From: Parapedobacter composti
GTDB lineage: Bacteria; Bacteroidota; Bacteroidia; Sphingobacteriales; Sphingobacteriaceae
DNA length: 64,000 bases
Direction of reading: 5' to 3'
Assembly (NCBI RefSeq): GCF_900112315.1
Contig: NZ_FOLL01000020.1
Span: 1 to 64,000 of the forward strand
The notes beneath the pieces were generated by a model that was not told the DNA's origin, searched no databases, and saw nothing but the letters and a program-made list of their open reading frames with translations. Both the position numbers and the translations under genes were made by a program. Of this stretch, positions 16,678-26,318 are shown one piece after another. Numbering within the stretch: the stretch's first letter is position 1; every line of letters begins with the position of its first letter.

Positions 16678-17337
16678 TTAAGGGGCTAATCGTGACACGT
16701 TCCAACCGCTCCTGTCTCTTTCATACACCAACCGATCGTGGAGCCTGCTTTTCCGTCCCTGCCAGAACTCCAATCGGTCAGGTACCAGTCTGTATCCGCC
16801 CCAATGTGCAGGCCGCGGTACATCGTCCGTATCGGCATAGTTTTTCTCCAAGTCGGCCAATTGGCTGTCTAACCATTCTCTATTTTCGATTTCCTCGCTT
16901 TGGGGCGAAGCGATAGCGCCCAATCTGCTGCCTTTAGGTCGCGACTTGAAATAGGCGTCAGACTCCTGAGCCGTCACTTTTTCAACGGATCCCGTGATAC
17001 GAACCTGGCGTTGCAACTCTGGCCAAAAAAACAAAAGGGCGGCGTAAGGACGATTATCCAGCTCCTTTCCCTTCTGGCTCTTATAGTTGGTGAAAAAGCT
17101 GAAGCCCCGGCTATCCAGTTCCTTAAGCAGGACGATTCTCGAAGAAGGCTTACCATCTGCCGACACAGTTGACAGCGCCATGGCATTCGGCTCCAGCACG
17201 TGCCTCTCGATCGCTTCGTCGAACCATTTCCGGAACTGTATAAAAGCGTCAGCGGCGATGTCTTCCTCGCCCAGTTGCGCCATCTCGTATTCCATTCGGA
17301 TGGCAGCGATATCCGTTTGCTTTGTTTTCGTATGCAT
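16678..17337 (-). CDS. pdxH: Pyridoxine/pyridoxamine 5'-phosphate oxidase
   Basis: FMN enzyme that makes pyridoxal 5'-phosphate. The 219-residue protein has FMN-contacting stretches SSRIVLLKELDSRGFSFFTNY and the conserved C-terminus RPAHWGGYRLVPDRLEFWQGRKSRLHDR. Normal length. A minus-strand TATGTTTG box (17347-17354) lies 9 bases before the ATG. nuoC follows 4 bases after its stop, so the vitamin B6 gene and the complex I genes may share a transcript. Confidence 0.95.
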   Translation of the reverse strand: MHTKTKQTDIAAIRMEYEMAQLGEEDIAADAFIQFRKWFDEAIERHVLEPNAMALSTVSADGKPSSRIVLLKELDSRGFSFFTNYKSQKGKELDNRPYAALLFFWPELQRQVRITGSVEKVTAQESDAYFKSRPKGSRLGAIASPQSEEIENREWLDSQLADLEKNYADTDDVPRPAHWGGYRLVPDRLEFWQGRKSRLHDRLVYERDRSGWNVSRLAP

Positions 17338-17375
17338 TTAGTGTTACAAACATACAAAAAAACACCGCAAATGCA

Positions 17376-18185
17376 TTACTTCTTATAATAGGCCATGGCC
17401 TCTGGGATCAGCCGCTGGATGTTGTTAATGCGGCGGGCATCGCTGGGGTGGGTACTTAAAAATTCGGGAGGAGCGCCCTGTCCCTGCTTTGCCTGTGCCA
17501 TCCTTTCCCAGAACCTCACGGCCTCATGGGGGTCATAACCGGCCATTGCCATAAAGACCAAGCCCATACGATCGGCTTCACTCTCCTGATTACGGGAATA
17601 ACTCAACAGCGCCAACTGCCCTCCCAGTCCATACGCCGTGTTGAGCACTGCGCGCGTGGTGCCGGATTTCTCCGCGGTAGCGACATCAACAGCCACTCCG
17701 CCCGCTTGGGCGAGTATGCTCTGCGACATTCGTTCTGCCGAATGCTTGGCAATGGCATGGGCAACCTCATGACCGATTACGGCCGCCAGTCCAGCCTCAT
17801 TCTGTGTCACGGGCAAAATCCCTGTGTAAACGGCTACTTTTCCACCGGGCATGCACCATGCATTGATCTGGTCTTCGTTAATCAGGTTGAATTCCCATTG
17901 GAAATCATATTGGTTGGCGTACCCATTCTCCTGCAGGAAGCGGGTTACCGCAGACGCCACATTCCGGCCCACCCGTTGCACCATTTCCGCTTGCGCAGTA
18001 CCCTTGACCACTTTAGTTTTTGAGTCCCCCAGGAAATCCCGATAGGCCAATGCCGCTTGTTGTTGTATTTCTGCCTCATTGACCAGACTCAATTGCCGTC
18101 GGCCGGTGAGCGGCACCGTCGCGCAGGATGCTGCGATTGTCGCAATCAGCAGCAGACTTGTGATTTTTTTATTGAATGGTTTCAT
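17376..18185 (-). CDS. M48-family metallopeptidase lipoprotein
   Basis: Zinc endopeptidase of the periplasmic M48 type (related to LoiP/BepA of E. coli, which care for outer-membrane proteins). I chose the ATG at 18183-18185 (MKPFNKKITSLLLIATIAASCA), which gives a lipoprotein signal with the acylated Cys around residue 20; the upstream extension is not signal-like. The zinc site is HEVAHAIAKH in the middle, with the third ligand Glu in NQESEADRMG. About 269 residues. Confidence 0.88.
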   Translation of the reverse strand: MKPFNKKITSLLLIATIAASCATVPLTGRRQLSLVNEAEIQQQAALAYRDFLGDSKTKVVKGTAQAEMVQRVGRNVASAVTRFLQENGYANQYDFQWEFNLINEDQINAWCMPGGKVAVYTGILPVTQNEAGLAAVIGHEVAHAIAKHSAERMSQSILAQAGGVAVDVATAEKSGTTRAVLNTAYGLGGQLALLSYSRNQESEADRMGLVFMAMAGYDPHEAVRFWERMAQAKQGQGAPPEFLSTHPSDARRINNIQRLIPEAMAYYKK

Positions 18186-18254
18186 GACATTATCAATTAT
18201 ACTGTTTATCGGTTGATAGCAGCCTCCGCTCATAAAGCAATATACATGCCGAAT

Positions 18255-18911
18255 TTAACGGTTGTACTTAGCCTTCTTCTTAAACAGATAAACTTTGGAT
18301 TCACCGCCCTTCAGGAGCCGTTCAATATTTTTCTGATGGGTAATCAGTATCAGCACGCATATGCACATCCCGTACAGCAACACCGATTTCACAGAGGTAT
18401 GGAAGAGAAACACGATGCTGAAGGGAAAAGCAAAGCCGGCACTGATGGAACTTAGTGACACGTAGTGGGTGAGCAGCAATACGACCAAAAAAACAGAAAC
18501 GCATACCAATGCTGCCTGAAAGTGTACGGCCAATATCATACCGAACAATGTAGCTACACCTTTCCCTCCCCTGAATCCGGCAAACACAGGGAACAAATGC
18601 CCGACAACGGCAATCACCCCTAATGCCAACTGGTAATTCACAAACTGTGCGGCCGCTTGCGGACCGGTAACGGACGGCCCGATAAAATATGCCAGATTGG
18701 TTGCCGTCCACCCTTTGAGTATATCGATAAACATTACCGCCAAACCGGCTTTCGTTCCAAGCACCCTGAATGTATTGGTCGCTCCGGCATTGCCGCTCCC
18801 GTACTCTCGCACATCCACCCCGTAAAAAGATTGCCCAAGCCATACCGCAGTAGGGATAGAACCAAACAGATAGGCAAGTATAACCGCTCCGACTAAATAA
18901 ACCGATATCAT
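18255..18911 (-). CDS. plsY: Glycerol-3-phosphate acyltransferase PlsY
   Basis: Membrane enzyme that transfers an acyl group from acyl-phosphate to glycerol-3-phosphate, the first step of phospholipid synthesis. Motifs typical of PlsY are present: FGSIPTAVWLG, EYGSGNAGATNTFRVLG and GGKGVATLFG. About five membrane segments. I use ATG 18911 over an upstream TTG (18920). The 218-residue length is normal. It sits between the M48 peptidase gene and nadC, all on the minus strand but with gaps. Confidence 0.93.
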   Translation of the reverse strand: MISVYLVGAVILAYLFGSIPTAVWLGQSFYGVDVREYGSGNAGATNTFRVLGTKAGLAVMFIDILKGWTATNLAYFIGPSVTGPQAAAQFVNYQLALGVIAVVGHLFPVFAGFRGGKGVATLFGMILAVHFQAALVCVSVFLVVLLLTHYVSLSSISAGFAFPFSIVFLFHTSVKSVLLYGMCICVLILITHQKNIERLLKGGESKVYLFKKKAKYNR

Positions 18912-18956
18912 GAATCGCAAATTAACGAAAAAGAAGGGAAAAACAATACTATCGGT

Positions 18957-19847
18957 TTAATCGGATAATTTTGCCTTTAAACTCATGTCCAGGCTTTTCA
19001 CAGAATGGGTAAGCGCCCCCATGGATATATAATCCACACCAGCAGCGGCATATGCTGCTGCATTCTCTTCGGTAATTCCACCTGATGCTTCCGTTACGTA
19101 CCGGCCGTCGATGATTGCCACCGCCTCCCGCAACAGCTCTACACTGAAATTATCAAGCATGATACGTTCCACCCCCCCTACTTCCAACACCTGCCTGACC
19201 TCGTCGAGGTTCCTAACCTCCACTTCAATCGGTATAACTTTTCCCTGTTCGGTCCGATATTGGTTTGCCCGCTCAACTGCCTGCTTTATCCCACCAGCAT
19301 AATCCACATGGTTATCTTTTATCAATATCATGTCGTATAAGCCGAAACGATGATTGGTCCCCCCTCCTAAAGCGACCGCCTTCTTCTCCAGAAACCGCAT
19401 TAACGGCGTGGTTTTACGTGTATCCAGCACCCGCGTTGCCGTTCCTTCCAATGCCTGTGTTATCCTTCGAGTTGCTGTTGCTATTCCGCTCATCCGCTGC
19501 ATGATATTGAGCACCAGGCGCTCCGCAGCCAAAATACCGTGGATACTTCCGCTGACCTTAAATGCCACGTCGCCCAGCTTAACGTTGCTACCATCGGAAA
19601 TGAACACCTCCACTTGCAACGAGCTGTCTACCTGCGCAAACACGGCTAATGCTTCCGCTACGCCCGCCAATACACCCTGTTCTTTGACAATCAGCGTGGC
19701 TTCTCCCATTTTTCCCGCCGGAATGGTGGATAACGAAGTATGATCGCCATCTCCAATGTCTTCCTTCAACGCTGCGGCAATGAAATTCCGCAAATAATCA
19801 TGTTCTTCTTGCTTCATCTGTTCCATTATAACCATATGCCGGCCCAT
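18957..19847 (-). CDS. nadC: Nicotinate-nucleotide pyrophosphorylase
   Basis: Converts quinolinate and PRPP to nicotinate mononucleotide in de novo NAD synthesis. Family features: KEDIGDGDHTS near residue 28, NIMQRMSGIAT, DTRKTTP, GGGTNHRFGLYDMILIKDNH, and the C-terminal ASGGITEENAAAYAAAGVDYIS barrel end. The precise start is unclear: several in-frame ATGs occur in the first 11 codons; MKQEEHDYL (ATG at 19817) may be the true start. nadA/nadB are not in the window. Confidence 0.94.
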   Translation of the reverse strand: MGRHMVIMEQMKQEEHDYLRNFIAAALKEDIGDGDHTSLSTIPAGKMGEATLIVKEQGVLAGVAEALAVFAQVDSSLQVEVFISDGSNVKLGDVAFKVSGSIHGILAAERLVLNIMQRMSGIATATRRITQALEGTATRVLDTRKTTPLMRFLEKKAVALGGGTNHRFGLYDMILIKDNHVDYAGGIKQAVERANQYRTEQGKVIPIEVEVRNLDEVRQVLEVGGVERIMLDNFSVELLREAVAIIDGRYVTEASGGITEENAAAYAAAGVDYISMGALTHSVKSLDMSLKAKLSD

Positions 19848-19937
19848 CGCCGGGCTATACGGGAAGTCACGTTATAAAACGCTGCTAAGATGCCTATTTA
19901 AAACAAATAAAGCGAAAAAAAATAAAATTAGGACGGC

Positions 19938-20354
19938 TTAGTAAATCGGCTCCACGCGGAATTCGGTCACCTGAAAGCTGTTGTCGTTATGGGTTAGTTT
20001 ATAGGAGACCCGATACGCGTCTTTTGACGTCTCGAGATTCAGTACCACATACCGGAAATTCGGGTTGGAATCCAACCGGTGTGCAACTTTCACGTTTGTG
20101 GGGGTATTTTTGCTAAAAAAGTCACGGAGGATGATTTCGGCCTGCACGCGGGAATATATACCTTCGTCATTCATCAATGTCATGCTGACCGTCGAAGAAA
20201 AATACTTAGAAAGCTCTTTGGTATTAGCGCTTCTAATACACGATGCAATATCGTCTATCACATCGTTGCTGTGAGCAAGGGTCGCTATTACCAAGAAACA
20301 CATGGTAATTGTTACGCCTGCCTTTTTAATCACTCTTTTTACCTTCACTTCCAC
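19938..20354 (-). CDS. DUF4783-type exported protein
   Basis: A 138-residue protein with an N-terminal signal (VTITMCFLVIATLAHS) and an NTF2-like-looking body (IASCIRSANTKELSKYFSSTVSMTL...). I recognise it as the Bacteroidota DUF4783 family, whose function is unknown. It probably resides in the periplasm. The gene stands alone; the AT-rich 215 bases on its other side are shared with the divergent gpmI gene. In some genomes I recall it near nadC, as here. Confidence 0.7.
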   Translation of the reverse strand: MEVKVKRVIKKAGVTITMCFLVIATLAHSNDVIDDIASCIRSANTKELSKYFSSTVSMTLMNDEGIYSRVQAEIILRDFFSKNTPTNVKVAHRLDSNPNFRYVVLNLETSKDAYRVSYKLTHNDNSFQVTEFRVEPIY

Positions 20355-20557
20355 CGCAGTAAATGTTATTCAAATTAATGTAATTTATTGTATCCTACAA
20401 TAGTATTTTTTACTTTTCAGGGAAAATTGTAGATTTTCTTCTACAAAACATTACTTAAAATGCTAAATCCACCCGCGCTACAGACATATAGCCAAAAACA
20501 TGCCATATTTTATTTTCCCGCCTGATTGCTTTTCATTTAGGAGTTTTTCAAAAAGCG

Positions 20558-20565
20558 TATATTTG
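20558..20565 (+). promoter_or_regulatory. -7 box of gpmI
   Basis: TATATTTG at 20558-20565 ends only 4 bases before the GTG start at 20570; a TTTA sits about 20 bases upstream. Transcription would begin within a few bases of the start codon, so the mRNA is probably leaderless. Confidence 0.5.
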
Positions 20566-20569
20566 CGTC

Positions 20570-22096
20570 GTGGACAACAAGAAAAAAGTAGCGCTCATAA
20601 TCTTAGACGGTTTAGGTTATGGCAAGCAAGACCGATCAAACGCGGTACTGGCCGCAAAGACCCCTTTCCTGGATGAGTTATTAACCCGTTATCCCAATTC
20701 AAGACTGAACGCTTCCGGTGAGGCGGTGGGCCTTCCCGAAGGACAGATGGGTAATTCCGAAGTCGGACACATGAACCTTGGGGCCGGACGGGTGGTTTAT
20801 CAGGAACTTGGCCGGATTCACAAGGCCGTGAAAGACGGCGAGTTCAACCGGAACCAACCTTTGCAGGAAGCGTTCCATTATGCGAAATCGCAAGGGAAAC
20901 AGGTCCATTTTATTGGCTTGCTATCCGATGGCGGCGTACATGCCCATACCCGGCATTTAAAAGGCTTATGCGACGCGGCGAAACACGCCGGGTTGACCAA
21001 TGGCGTCTATGTCCATGCGTTCCTGGATGGCCGTGACACCGACCCGCAGTCGGGCATTGGCTACGTAAAGGACATCGAACAGTTTCTTTCTACAAGCACT
21101 GGAAAACTGGCGTCCGCCATCGGCAGGTATTATGCGATGGATCGTGACAATCGTTGGGAACGCGTACGGCAGGCCTATGACCTGTTGGTGCACGGCGTGG
21201 GCACTTCTACCCGGGATATTGCCGCAGCCGTGCAACAATCATACGCTGATGGCGTGACGGATGAGTTTGTCAAGCCCATCGTTAAAACAGACGATTATGG
21301 CGCGCCCGTTGCTACCATAAAAACCGGTGATGTGGTTGTATGCTTCAATTTCCGTACGGATAGAGGGCGGGAAATTACCATCGCATTAACCCAACGGGCC
21401 ATACCTGAACAGGGAATGCATCCGCTGGACCTGCGCTACCTTACCATGACCACCTATGATGAAACGTTCAAAGGTGTACACGCCCTGTTTTTGAAAGACA
21501 ACTTAAGCAATACGCTGGGCGAAGTGCTGGCGGCTAATGGAAAAACCCAAACCCGTATCGCGGAGACCGAGAAATATCCGCATGTCACATTCTTCTTTTC
21601 GGGCGGCCGTGAGCAGGCGTTCAATGGGGAACACCGCATTCTTATCCCCTCGCCCAAGGTGGCTACTTACGATTTGCAACCCGAAATGAGTGCGCAGGGC
21701 GTAGCCGATGCCATATGTGAAGATATCTTGACAAATCGTCCCGATTTTATTTGCCTTAATTTCGCAAACCCGGACATGGTAGGGCATACAGGTGTATTTG
21801 AAGCCGTGGTAAGCGCCGTTGAGACTGTAGACCGCTGTACCAGGCAGGTGGTGGAATGTGGCCTTACAGAAGGCTATACATTCCTTATTATAGCTGATCA
21901 CGGCAATGCTGAATTCATGACCAATGATGACGGCTCGGTTAACACCGCCCACACAACAAATCTGGTTCCCTGCATATTGGTCAACAGTCCCTATACAGCA
22001 ATAGCCGACGGCAAACTTGGAGATGTGGCGCCGACCATTCTGAAAATCATGGGGCTGCCCATTCCGGATGAAATGACTGGAAATGCATTGGTTTAA
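20570..22096 (+). CDS. gpmI: 2,3-bisphosphoglycerate-independent phosphoglycerate mutase
   Basis: Glycolytic enzyme with two metal ions interconverting 3- and 2-phosphoglycerate. The 508-residue protein has the alkaline-phosphatase-like metal site at the start (VALIILDGLGYG), the catalytic Ser region QMGNSEVGHMNLGAGR (about residues 60-75), and metal ligands in NFANPDMVGHTG and IADHGNAE. Start is GTG (MDNKKKVAL). It overlaps the start of the next gene by 14 bases, suggesting coupling. Confidence 0.96.
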   Translation: MDNKKKVALIILDGLGYGKQDRSNAVLAAKTPFLDELLTRYPNSRLNASGEAVGLPEGQMGNSEVGHMNLGAGRVVYQELGRIHKAVKDGEFNRNQPLQEAFHYAKSQGKQVHFIGLLSDGGVHAHTRHLKGLCDAAKHAGLTNGVYVHAFLDGRDTDPQSGIGYVKDIEQFLSTSTGKLASAIGRYYAMDRDNRWERVRQAYDLLVHGVGTSTRDIAAAVQQSYADGVTDEFVKPIVKTDDYGAPVATIKTGDVVVCFNFRTDRGREITIALTQRAIPEQGMHPLDLRYLTMTTYDETFKGVHALFLKDNLSNTLGEVLAANGKTQTRIAETEKYPHVTFFFSGGREQAFNGEHRILIPSPKVATYDLQPEMSAQGVADAICEDILTNRPDFICLNFANPDMVGHTGVFEAVVSAVETVDRCTRQVVECGLTEGYTFLIIADHGNAEFMTNDDGSVNTAHTTNLVPCILVNSPYTAIADGKLGDVAPTILKIMGLPIPDEMTGNALV

Positions 22097-22673
22097 CCGA
22101 AAAATGGTTAAGGTAAGCATCGCTTCTCGGAGATGCAGCGCCCGCATATTAGCTGTCTGCATATTGTGGATATGGGGCGCTGCGTGCACACCTGTCGGCG
22201 ATACGTCGTCTATCGCGCAACCCGCACGTTACTTCAGCCTGGAGAACTATTTCCGGCAAGAGGCCAGTCGGTTACAGCGCCTTGCTCCTCGTGTTTCCAA
22301 AACAGTGTCCAAAAACGGCGCCCCGGAAAGCAAGGAGATAAGCATTGCCAATTGGGAGCGGGAATTCGCTCTCTTCATCGAGGCGGATATCAATAAACCC
22401 GCGTGGCGCAACAGCTATCGCATTGACAGCACTGCAAACACTGTCCAGTACACCAGTTCAGATCCTGCATTGCGCACCACACGGATAACGATAGCCAAAC
22501 ACACCGATGGCACTATCAGCCATATCGGCATTACCAACAGCGTCGGCAATATGCTCTACCAAACGGACGAACAGCTGGACTATTACCCTGACTCCCTTTA
22601 CCGGATAATCAAGCAACAGCACGTTCGCGTTATCGGTAATAGCCATTATGTGGTGACCGGACGGTTGAAATGA
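22083..22673 (+). CDS. Hypothetical lipoprotein
   Basis: A 196-residue protein, or 189 if the ATG at 22104 is used. It has a hydrophobic N-terminal stretch ending in WGAACTPVG, which looks like a lipobox, so it is probably a lipoprotein. The body shows beta-rich character with no motif I know. The overlap with gpmI (14 bases) and the shared strand suggest co-transcription without implying a shared role. A hairpin at 22676-22702 ends the unit. Confidence 0.6.
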   Translation: MHWFNRKMVKVSIASRRCSARILAVCILWIWGAACTPVGDTSSIAQPARYFSLENYFRQEASRLQRLAPRVSKTVSKNGAPESKEISIANWEREFALFIEADINKPAWRNSYRIDSTANTVQYTSSDPALRTTRITIAKHTDGTISHIGITNSVGNMLYQTDEQLDYYPDSLYRIIKQQHVRVIGNSHYVVTGRLK

Positions 22674-22675
22674 AA

Positions 22676-22702
22676 AAGCCTTGACAGGATGCCAAGGCTT
22701 TA
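22676..22702. terminator. Terminator between convergent genes
   Basis: AAAGCCTTG pairs with CAAGGCTTT around a short loop, between the stop of the lipoprotein gene and that of the TPR gene. A-rich on the left and T-rich on the right, so it works in both directions. Confidence 0.75.
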
Positions 22703-22722
22703 TTGCCGATATCAGGCGTTCA

Positions 22723-23397
22723 CTACTTCAGGTTATCCCGATATATCTTTGCTTTTTTGATCTCGGTTTGAATGTCTTTCTTGCCAGGGTTCATGGCCAG
22801 CACCTGCTCGAAATCCGCTATGCTTTTATCATACGCTTCGGTGGCAATGGCCTTGTCATAATTAGCGGTGCCGGGCGTACCCCTTAAAATACCCAGATCA
22901 CGGTATGCAATACCACGGTTTTGGTAGTATTTAACATCCCCGGTGTTCAGCTCAATGGCTTTTGTATAATCGGCGATAGCCGCGTTCAGCATCTTTTCCC
23001 GGTTGGTTGATGTCACTTTCACATCGGTCTGAACCGCCAGCATATTGTTGGCTTTACCGCGGTAGTAATATGCCGATTCATGGTCGGGCCTCAATTGCAC
23101 TACCTTACTGAAAGATTCCAGCGCTTTTTTATAGTCGCCTACCTGGTATTGCGAATAAGCCAGCATATACATCACGTCCGGATCGCCGGCCTCTGCCGGA
23201 AGGGCTTTTTGCAAATGCGCGGCCGCCGCCTTGAAGTCACCGTCTATTAAGGCCTTCTGCCCCAAACGGACGTTGGGATTGCTGGGTGCTGTCTCCGTGG
23301 TCTGCGCCGTTGCCCCCAATACCGCAACAGACAGCATACCTCCCAAAATCACACGATTCAACTTCTTGAAAATCATACTTAATTTGTTTCTTTCCAT
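22723..23397 (-). CDS. Tetratricopeptide-repeat exported protein
   Basis: A 224-residue protein with a signal peptide (VILGGMLSVAVLGATAQ; start ATG 23397, or MIFKKLNRV at 23376) and about four TPR motifs, for example DVMYMLAYSQYQVGDYKKAL and VKYYQNRGIAYRDLG. A periplasmic scaffold is likely; the partner is unknown. Monocistronic. Confidence 0.8.
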   Translation of the reverse strand: MERNKLSMIFKKLNRVILGGMLSVAVLGATAQTTETAPSNPNVRLGQKALIDGDFKAAAAHLQKALPAEAGDPDVMYMLAYSQYQVGDYKKALESFSKVVQLRPDHESAYYYRGKANNMLAVQTDVKVTSTNREKMLNAAIADYTKAIELNTGDVKYYQNRGIAYRDLGILRGTPGTANYDKAIATEAYDKSIADFEQVLAMNPGKKDIQTEIKKAKIYRDNLK

Positions 23398-23804
23398 TAC
23401 TTTTAAATTATCAAAACATTAGCGATTGCCTGCTGTATAGCTTAAAAAACAACCGTCATCCCTTCCTACTGCAATTTCCGTGCTACAAACTTAGTCATTA
23501 CGTATTAAGCATAAAACTCCAAAACAAACATTTTATTATCTCATCCTGCTCGTTCGTGTGATAAATAGCTTAATTTAGCGGAAATATCCGGCGGAAACAA
23601 CCGGGCACCGCGTTTCCATGTAGCTGACTTTTTTGCAGCAGATGCGCCCTGATCATTCCGTTTTGTAATAAAATAGCGCAAAATTGGCTCTTGGCATAAG
23701 CCTTGCAATAGCCAAGCGAAGGTATATTAAACACAATATCGAATGAGTATAACGGTGCAGCTGCCATTATGGCGCCACCCAAACGATAAGAACTAAAACT
23801 ATTC
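23398..23804. other. Intergenic region between TPR gene and lon
   Basis: About 400 bases shared by the divergent TPR and lon genes. A minus-strand TAAGTTTG box lies near 23490 for the TPR gene, but without a well-placed upstream element. An imperfect inverted repeat (TTGGCT at 23684-23689 with AGCCAA at 23710-23715) lies about 90 bases before lon. No heat-shock operator that I know and no gene were found. Confidence 0.35.
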
Positions 23805-26261
23805 ATGAGCAATTTCGATCCATTTGACTTTAACCAGGCAATACCCATCATAAACGAAGATACGGAATTTTTCCCGTTGCTAAGCCAACAGGATGAAGAC
23901 GAGATGACCAACGCTGAAATTCCAGACTCACTTTCCATTTTACCATTACGCAACACCGTACTATTCCCCGGTGTGGTGATCCCGATTACCGTAGGGCGTG
24001 ATAAGTCCATCAAACTGGTGAAGGAAGCGTATCGCGGCGACCGTATTATCGGCGTGGTTTCCCAACAGAATATGGCTATTGAAGACCCGACATTTGACCA
24101 GCTCAATAAAGTCGGCACCGTGGCCATGATCATCAAGATCTTACAGATGCCCGACGGAAATACCACCGTTATCATCCAAGGAAAACAGCGTTTCAAACTG
24201 CGCGGGCTCATCCAAAGCGAGCCTTATATCAAAGCGAATATTGAGCGCTTCGAAGAAAAAAAGCACAAACCCAGCCGGGAATTCAATGCATTGATTTCAT
24301 CCATCAAAGAGATGGCGTTGCAAATCATCCAGCTTTCGCCACATATTCCCAGCGAAGCCGGCATTGCCATAAAAAACATTGAAAGCCCCGGTTTTCTTAT
24401 TAATTTCATTTCGTCTAATCTCAATGCCGACCTGCAATTCAAACAGCAGTTGTTGGAAACCGCTGATTTGGAGAAACGAGCCGCCAAGGTGCTGGAACAA
24501 CTGAATGTTGAGCTTCAACTCTTGGAACTCAAAACACAGATCCAGAACAAAGTGCGCGGCGATCTGGACAAACAACAACGGGATTACTTTCTCAACCAGC
24601 AGCTAAAGACTATTCAGGAAGAACTGGGAGGTAACACGCCGGATCTCGAAATGGAAGATCTGCGCAACCGGGCCAAGGCAAAAAAATGGGCAAAAGAAGT
24701 GGACGACCATTTCAATAAAGAGCTCGATAAGCTGGCACGCATCAATCCTGCCGCGGCCGATTATTCCGTGCAGATCAATTACCTCGAATTATTGCTTGAT
24801 TTGCCCTGGAATGAGTTTACCAAGGATAATTTTGATCTCAAACGGGCCAAACGGGTACTGGATCGCGACCATTATGGGTTGGAAAAGGTAAAACAACGCA
24901 TTATAGAGTATCTCGCGGTATTAAAGTTAAAGCATAACATGAAGGCCCCGATACTCTGTTTGGTTGGCCCTCCGGGTGTGGGAAAGACTTCACTGGGAAA
25001 ATCCATCGCCAAAGCCCTTGGCCGTAAATATACCCGTATGGCGCTTGGCGGTATACGCGACGAAGCGGAGATACGCGGACATCGTAAAACTTATATCGGT
25101 GCCATGCCGGGACGCATTATTCAATCACTGAAGAAAGCTGGAGCTTCAAACCCCGTATTTGTGCTGGATGAAATCGACAAGGTGGGCAGCGACTTCCGGG
25201 GCGATCCTTCCTCCGCACTGCTGGAAGTATTGGATCCGGAGCAGAATAACGCTTTTTATGATCATTACGTTGAACTGGACTATGACCTGTCCAACGTAAT
25301 GTTCATCGCTACGGCTAACTCTCTGAGCAACATACAGCCTGCCCTGCTCGACCGGATGGAAGTCATCGAGGTCAATGGGTATACTATCGAAGAAAAAATA
25401 GAGATTGCCAAAAAGCACCTCATCCCGAAGCAACGGGAGCTACATGGGCTTCAGCCCAAAGATGTAGCCATCCGTTCAAAGGTCATCGAAAAAATCATTG
25501 ACGAATATACCCGTGAATCCGGAGTACGCGGTTTGGAAAAGAAAATCGGTTCCATTGTACGCGGAGTGGCCACTCATATCGTGATGGAAGATCCGTTAGC
25601 CAAACCCATAGATGCAGAAACGGTTGAGAAAATTCTCGGCGCGCCGATATTCGATAAGGAGTATTACGAAGACAATGAAGTGGCCGGCGTGGTCACCGGG
25701 CTGGCATGGACGCAGGTTGGCGGAGATATCCTCTACATTGAGTCGAGTTTAAGCCCCGGAAAAGGCAAACTTACGCTCACAGGTAACCTGGGCGATGTAA
25801 TGAAAGAATCGGCCAGCATTGCGATGGCCTACCTCCGGGCTCACGCGGAAGAATTCGGCATAAATTATTCCGTGTTTGACAAATGGGACGTCCACATCCA
25901 CGTTCCTGCCGGAGCTACACCTAAAGACGGGCCGTCGGCGGGCATCACCATGCTTACCGCCCTGGCGTCCAGCTTTACGCAACGCAAGGTAAAGGAAAAA
26001 TTGGCAATGACCGGTGAAATCACCCTCCGCGGAAAAGTGCTCCCGGTTGGAGGCATCAAAGAAAAAATATTGGCGGCCAAACGTGCCAACATAAGGGAAG
26101 TTATTCTTTCAAAAGCCAATAAAAAGGATATCCTCGAAATCAAGGAAGATTACATCAAGGATTTAACGTTCCACTATGTAGCGGAAATGCATGAAGTGAT
26201 AAACATTGCCTTGCTTAAACAACAGGTTAAGAAGCCTAAAAACCTGTTGGATATTGTATAG
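23805..26261 (+). CDS. lon: Lon ATP-dependent protease
   Basis: Cytoplasmic AAA+ protease (LonA), 818 residues. N-terminal substrate domain (about 40-240, LSILPLRNTVLFPGV), coiled coil, AAA domain with Walker A GPPGVGKTSLGK and Walker B VFVLDEIDK, then the protease domain with the Ser-Lys dyad in DGPSAGITM and GGIKEKILAAKR. Complete and typical. A weak GC hairpin follows its stop. Confidence 0.97.
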   Translation: MSNFDPFDFNQAIPIINEDTEFFPLLSQQDEDEMTNAEIPDSLSILPLRNTVLFPGVVIPITVGRDKSIKLVKEAYRGDRIIGVVSQQNMAIEDPTFDQLNKVGTVAMIIKILQMPDGNTTVIIQGKQRFKLRGLIQSEPYIKANIERFEEKKHKPSREFNALISSIKEMALQIIQLSPHIPSEAGIAIKNIESPGFLINFISSNLNADLQFKQQLLETADLEKRAAKVLEQLNVELQLLELKTQIQNKVRGDLDKQQRDYFLNQQLKTIQEELGGNTPDLEMEDLRNRAKAKKWAKEVDDHFNKELDKLARINPAAADYSVQINYLELLLDLPWNEFTKDNFDLKRAKRVLDRDHYGLEKVKQRIIEYLAVLKLKHNMKAPILCLVGPPGVGKTSLGKSIAKALGRKYTRMALGGIRDEAEIRGHRKTYIGAMPGRIIQSLKKAGASNPVFVLDEIDKVGSDFRGDPSSALLEVLDPEQNNAFYDHYVELDYDLSNVMFIATANSLSNIQPALLDRMEVIEVNGYTIEEKIEIAKKHLIPKQRELHGLQPKDVAIRSKVIEKIIDEYTRESGVRGLEKKIGSIVRGVATHIVMEDPLAKPIDAETVEKILGAPIFDKEYYEDNEVAGVVTGLAWTQVGGDILYIESSLSPGKGKLTLTGNLGDVMKESASIAMAYLRAHAEEFGINYSVFDKWDVHIHVPAGATPKDGPSAGITMLTALASSFTQRKVKEKLAMTGEITLRGKVLPVGGIKEKILAAKRANIREVILSKANKKDILEIKEDYIKDLTFHYVAEMHEVINIALLKQQVKKPKNLLDIV

Positions 26262-26267
26262 CGACCG

Positions 26268-26288
26268 GGCGGACAACCGCCGTTTTAT
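26268..26288 (+). terminator. Terminator after lon
   Basis: GGCGG-ACAA-CCGCC hairpin followed by GTTTTATTT, 7 bases after the lon stop. Short but plausible. Confidence 0.55.
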
Positions 26289-26318
26289 TTGTCGGAATTA
26301 ATTTATTAACTTAGCTAC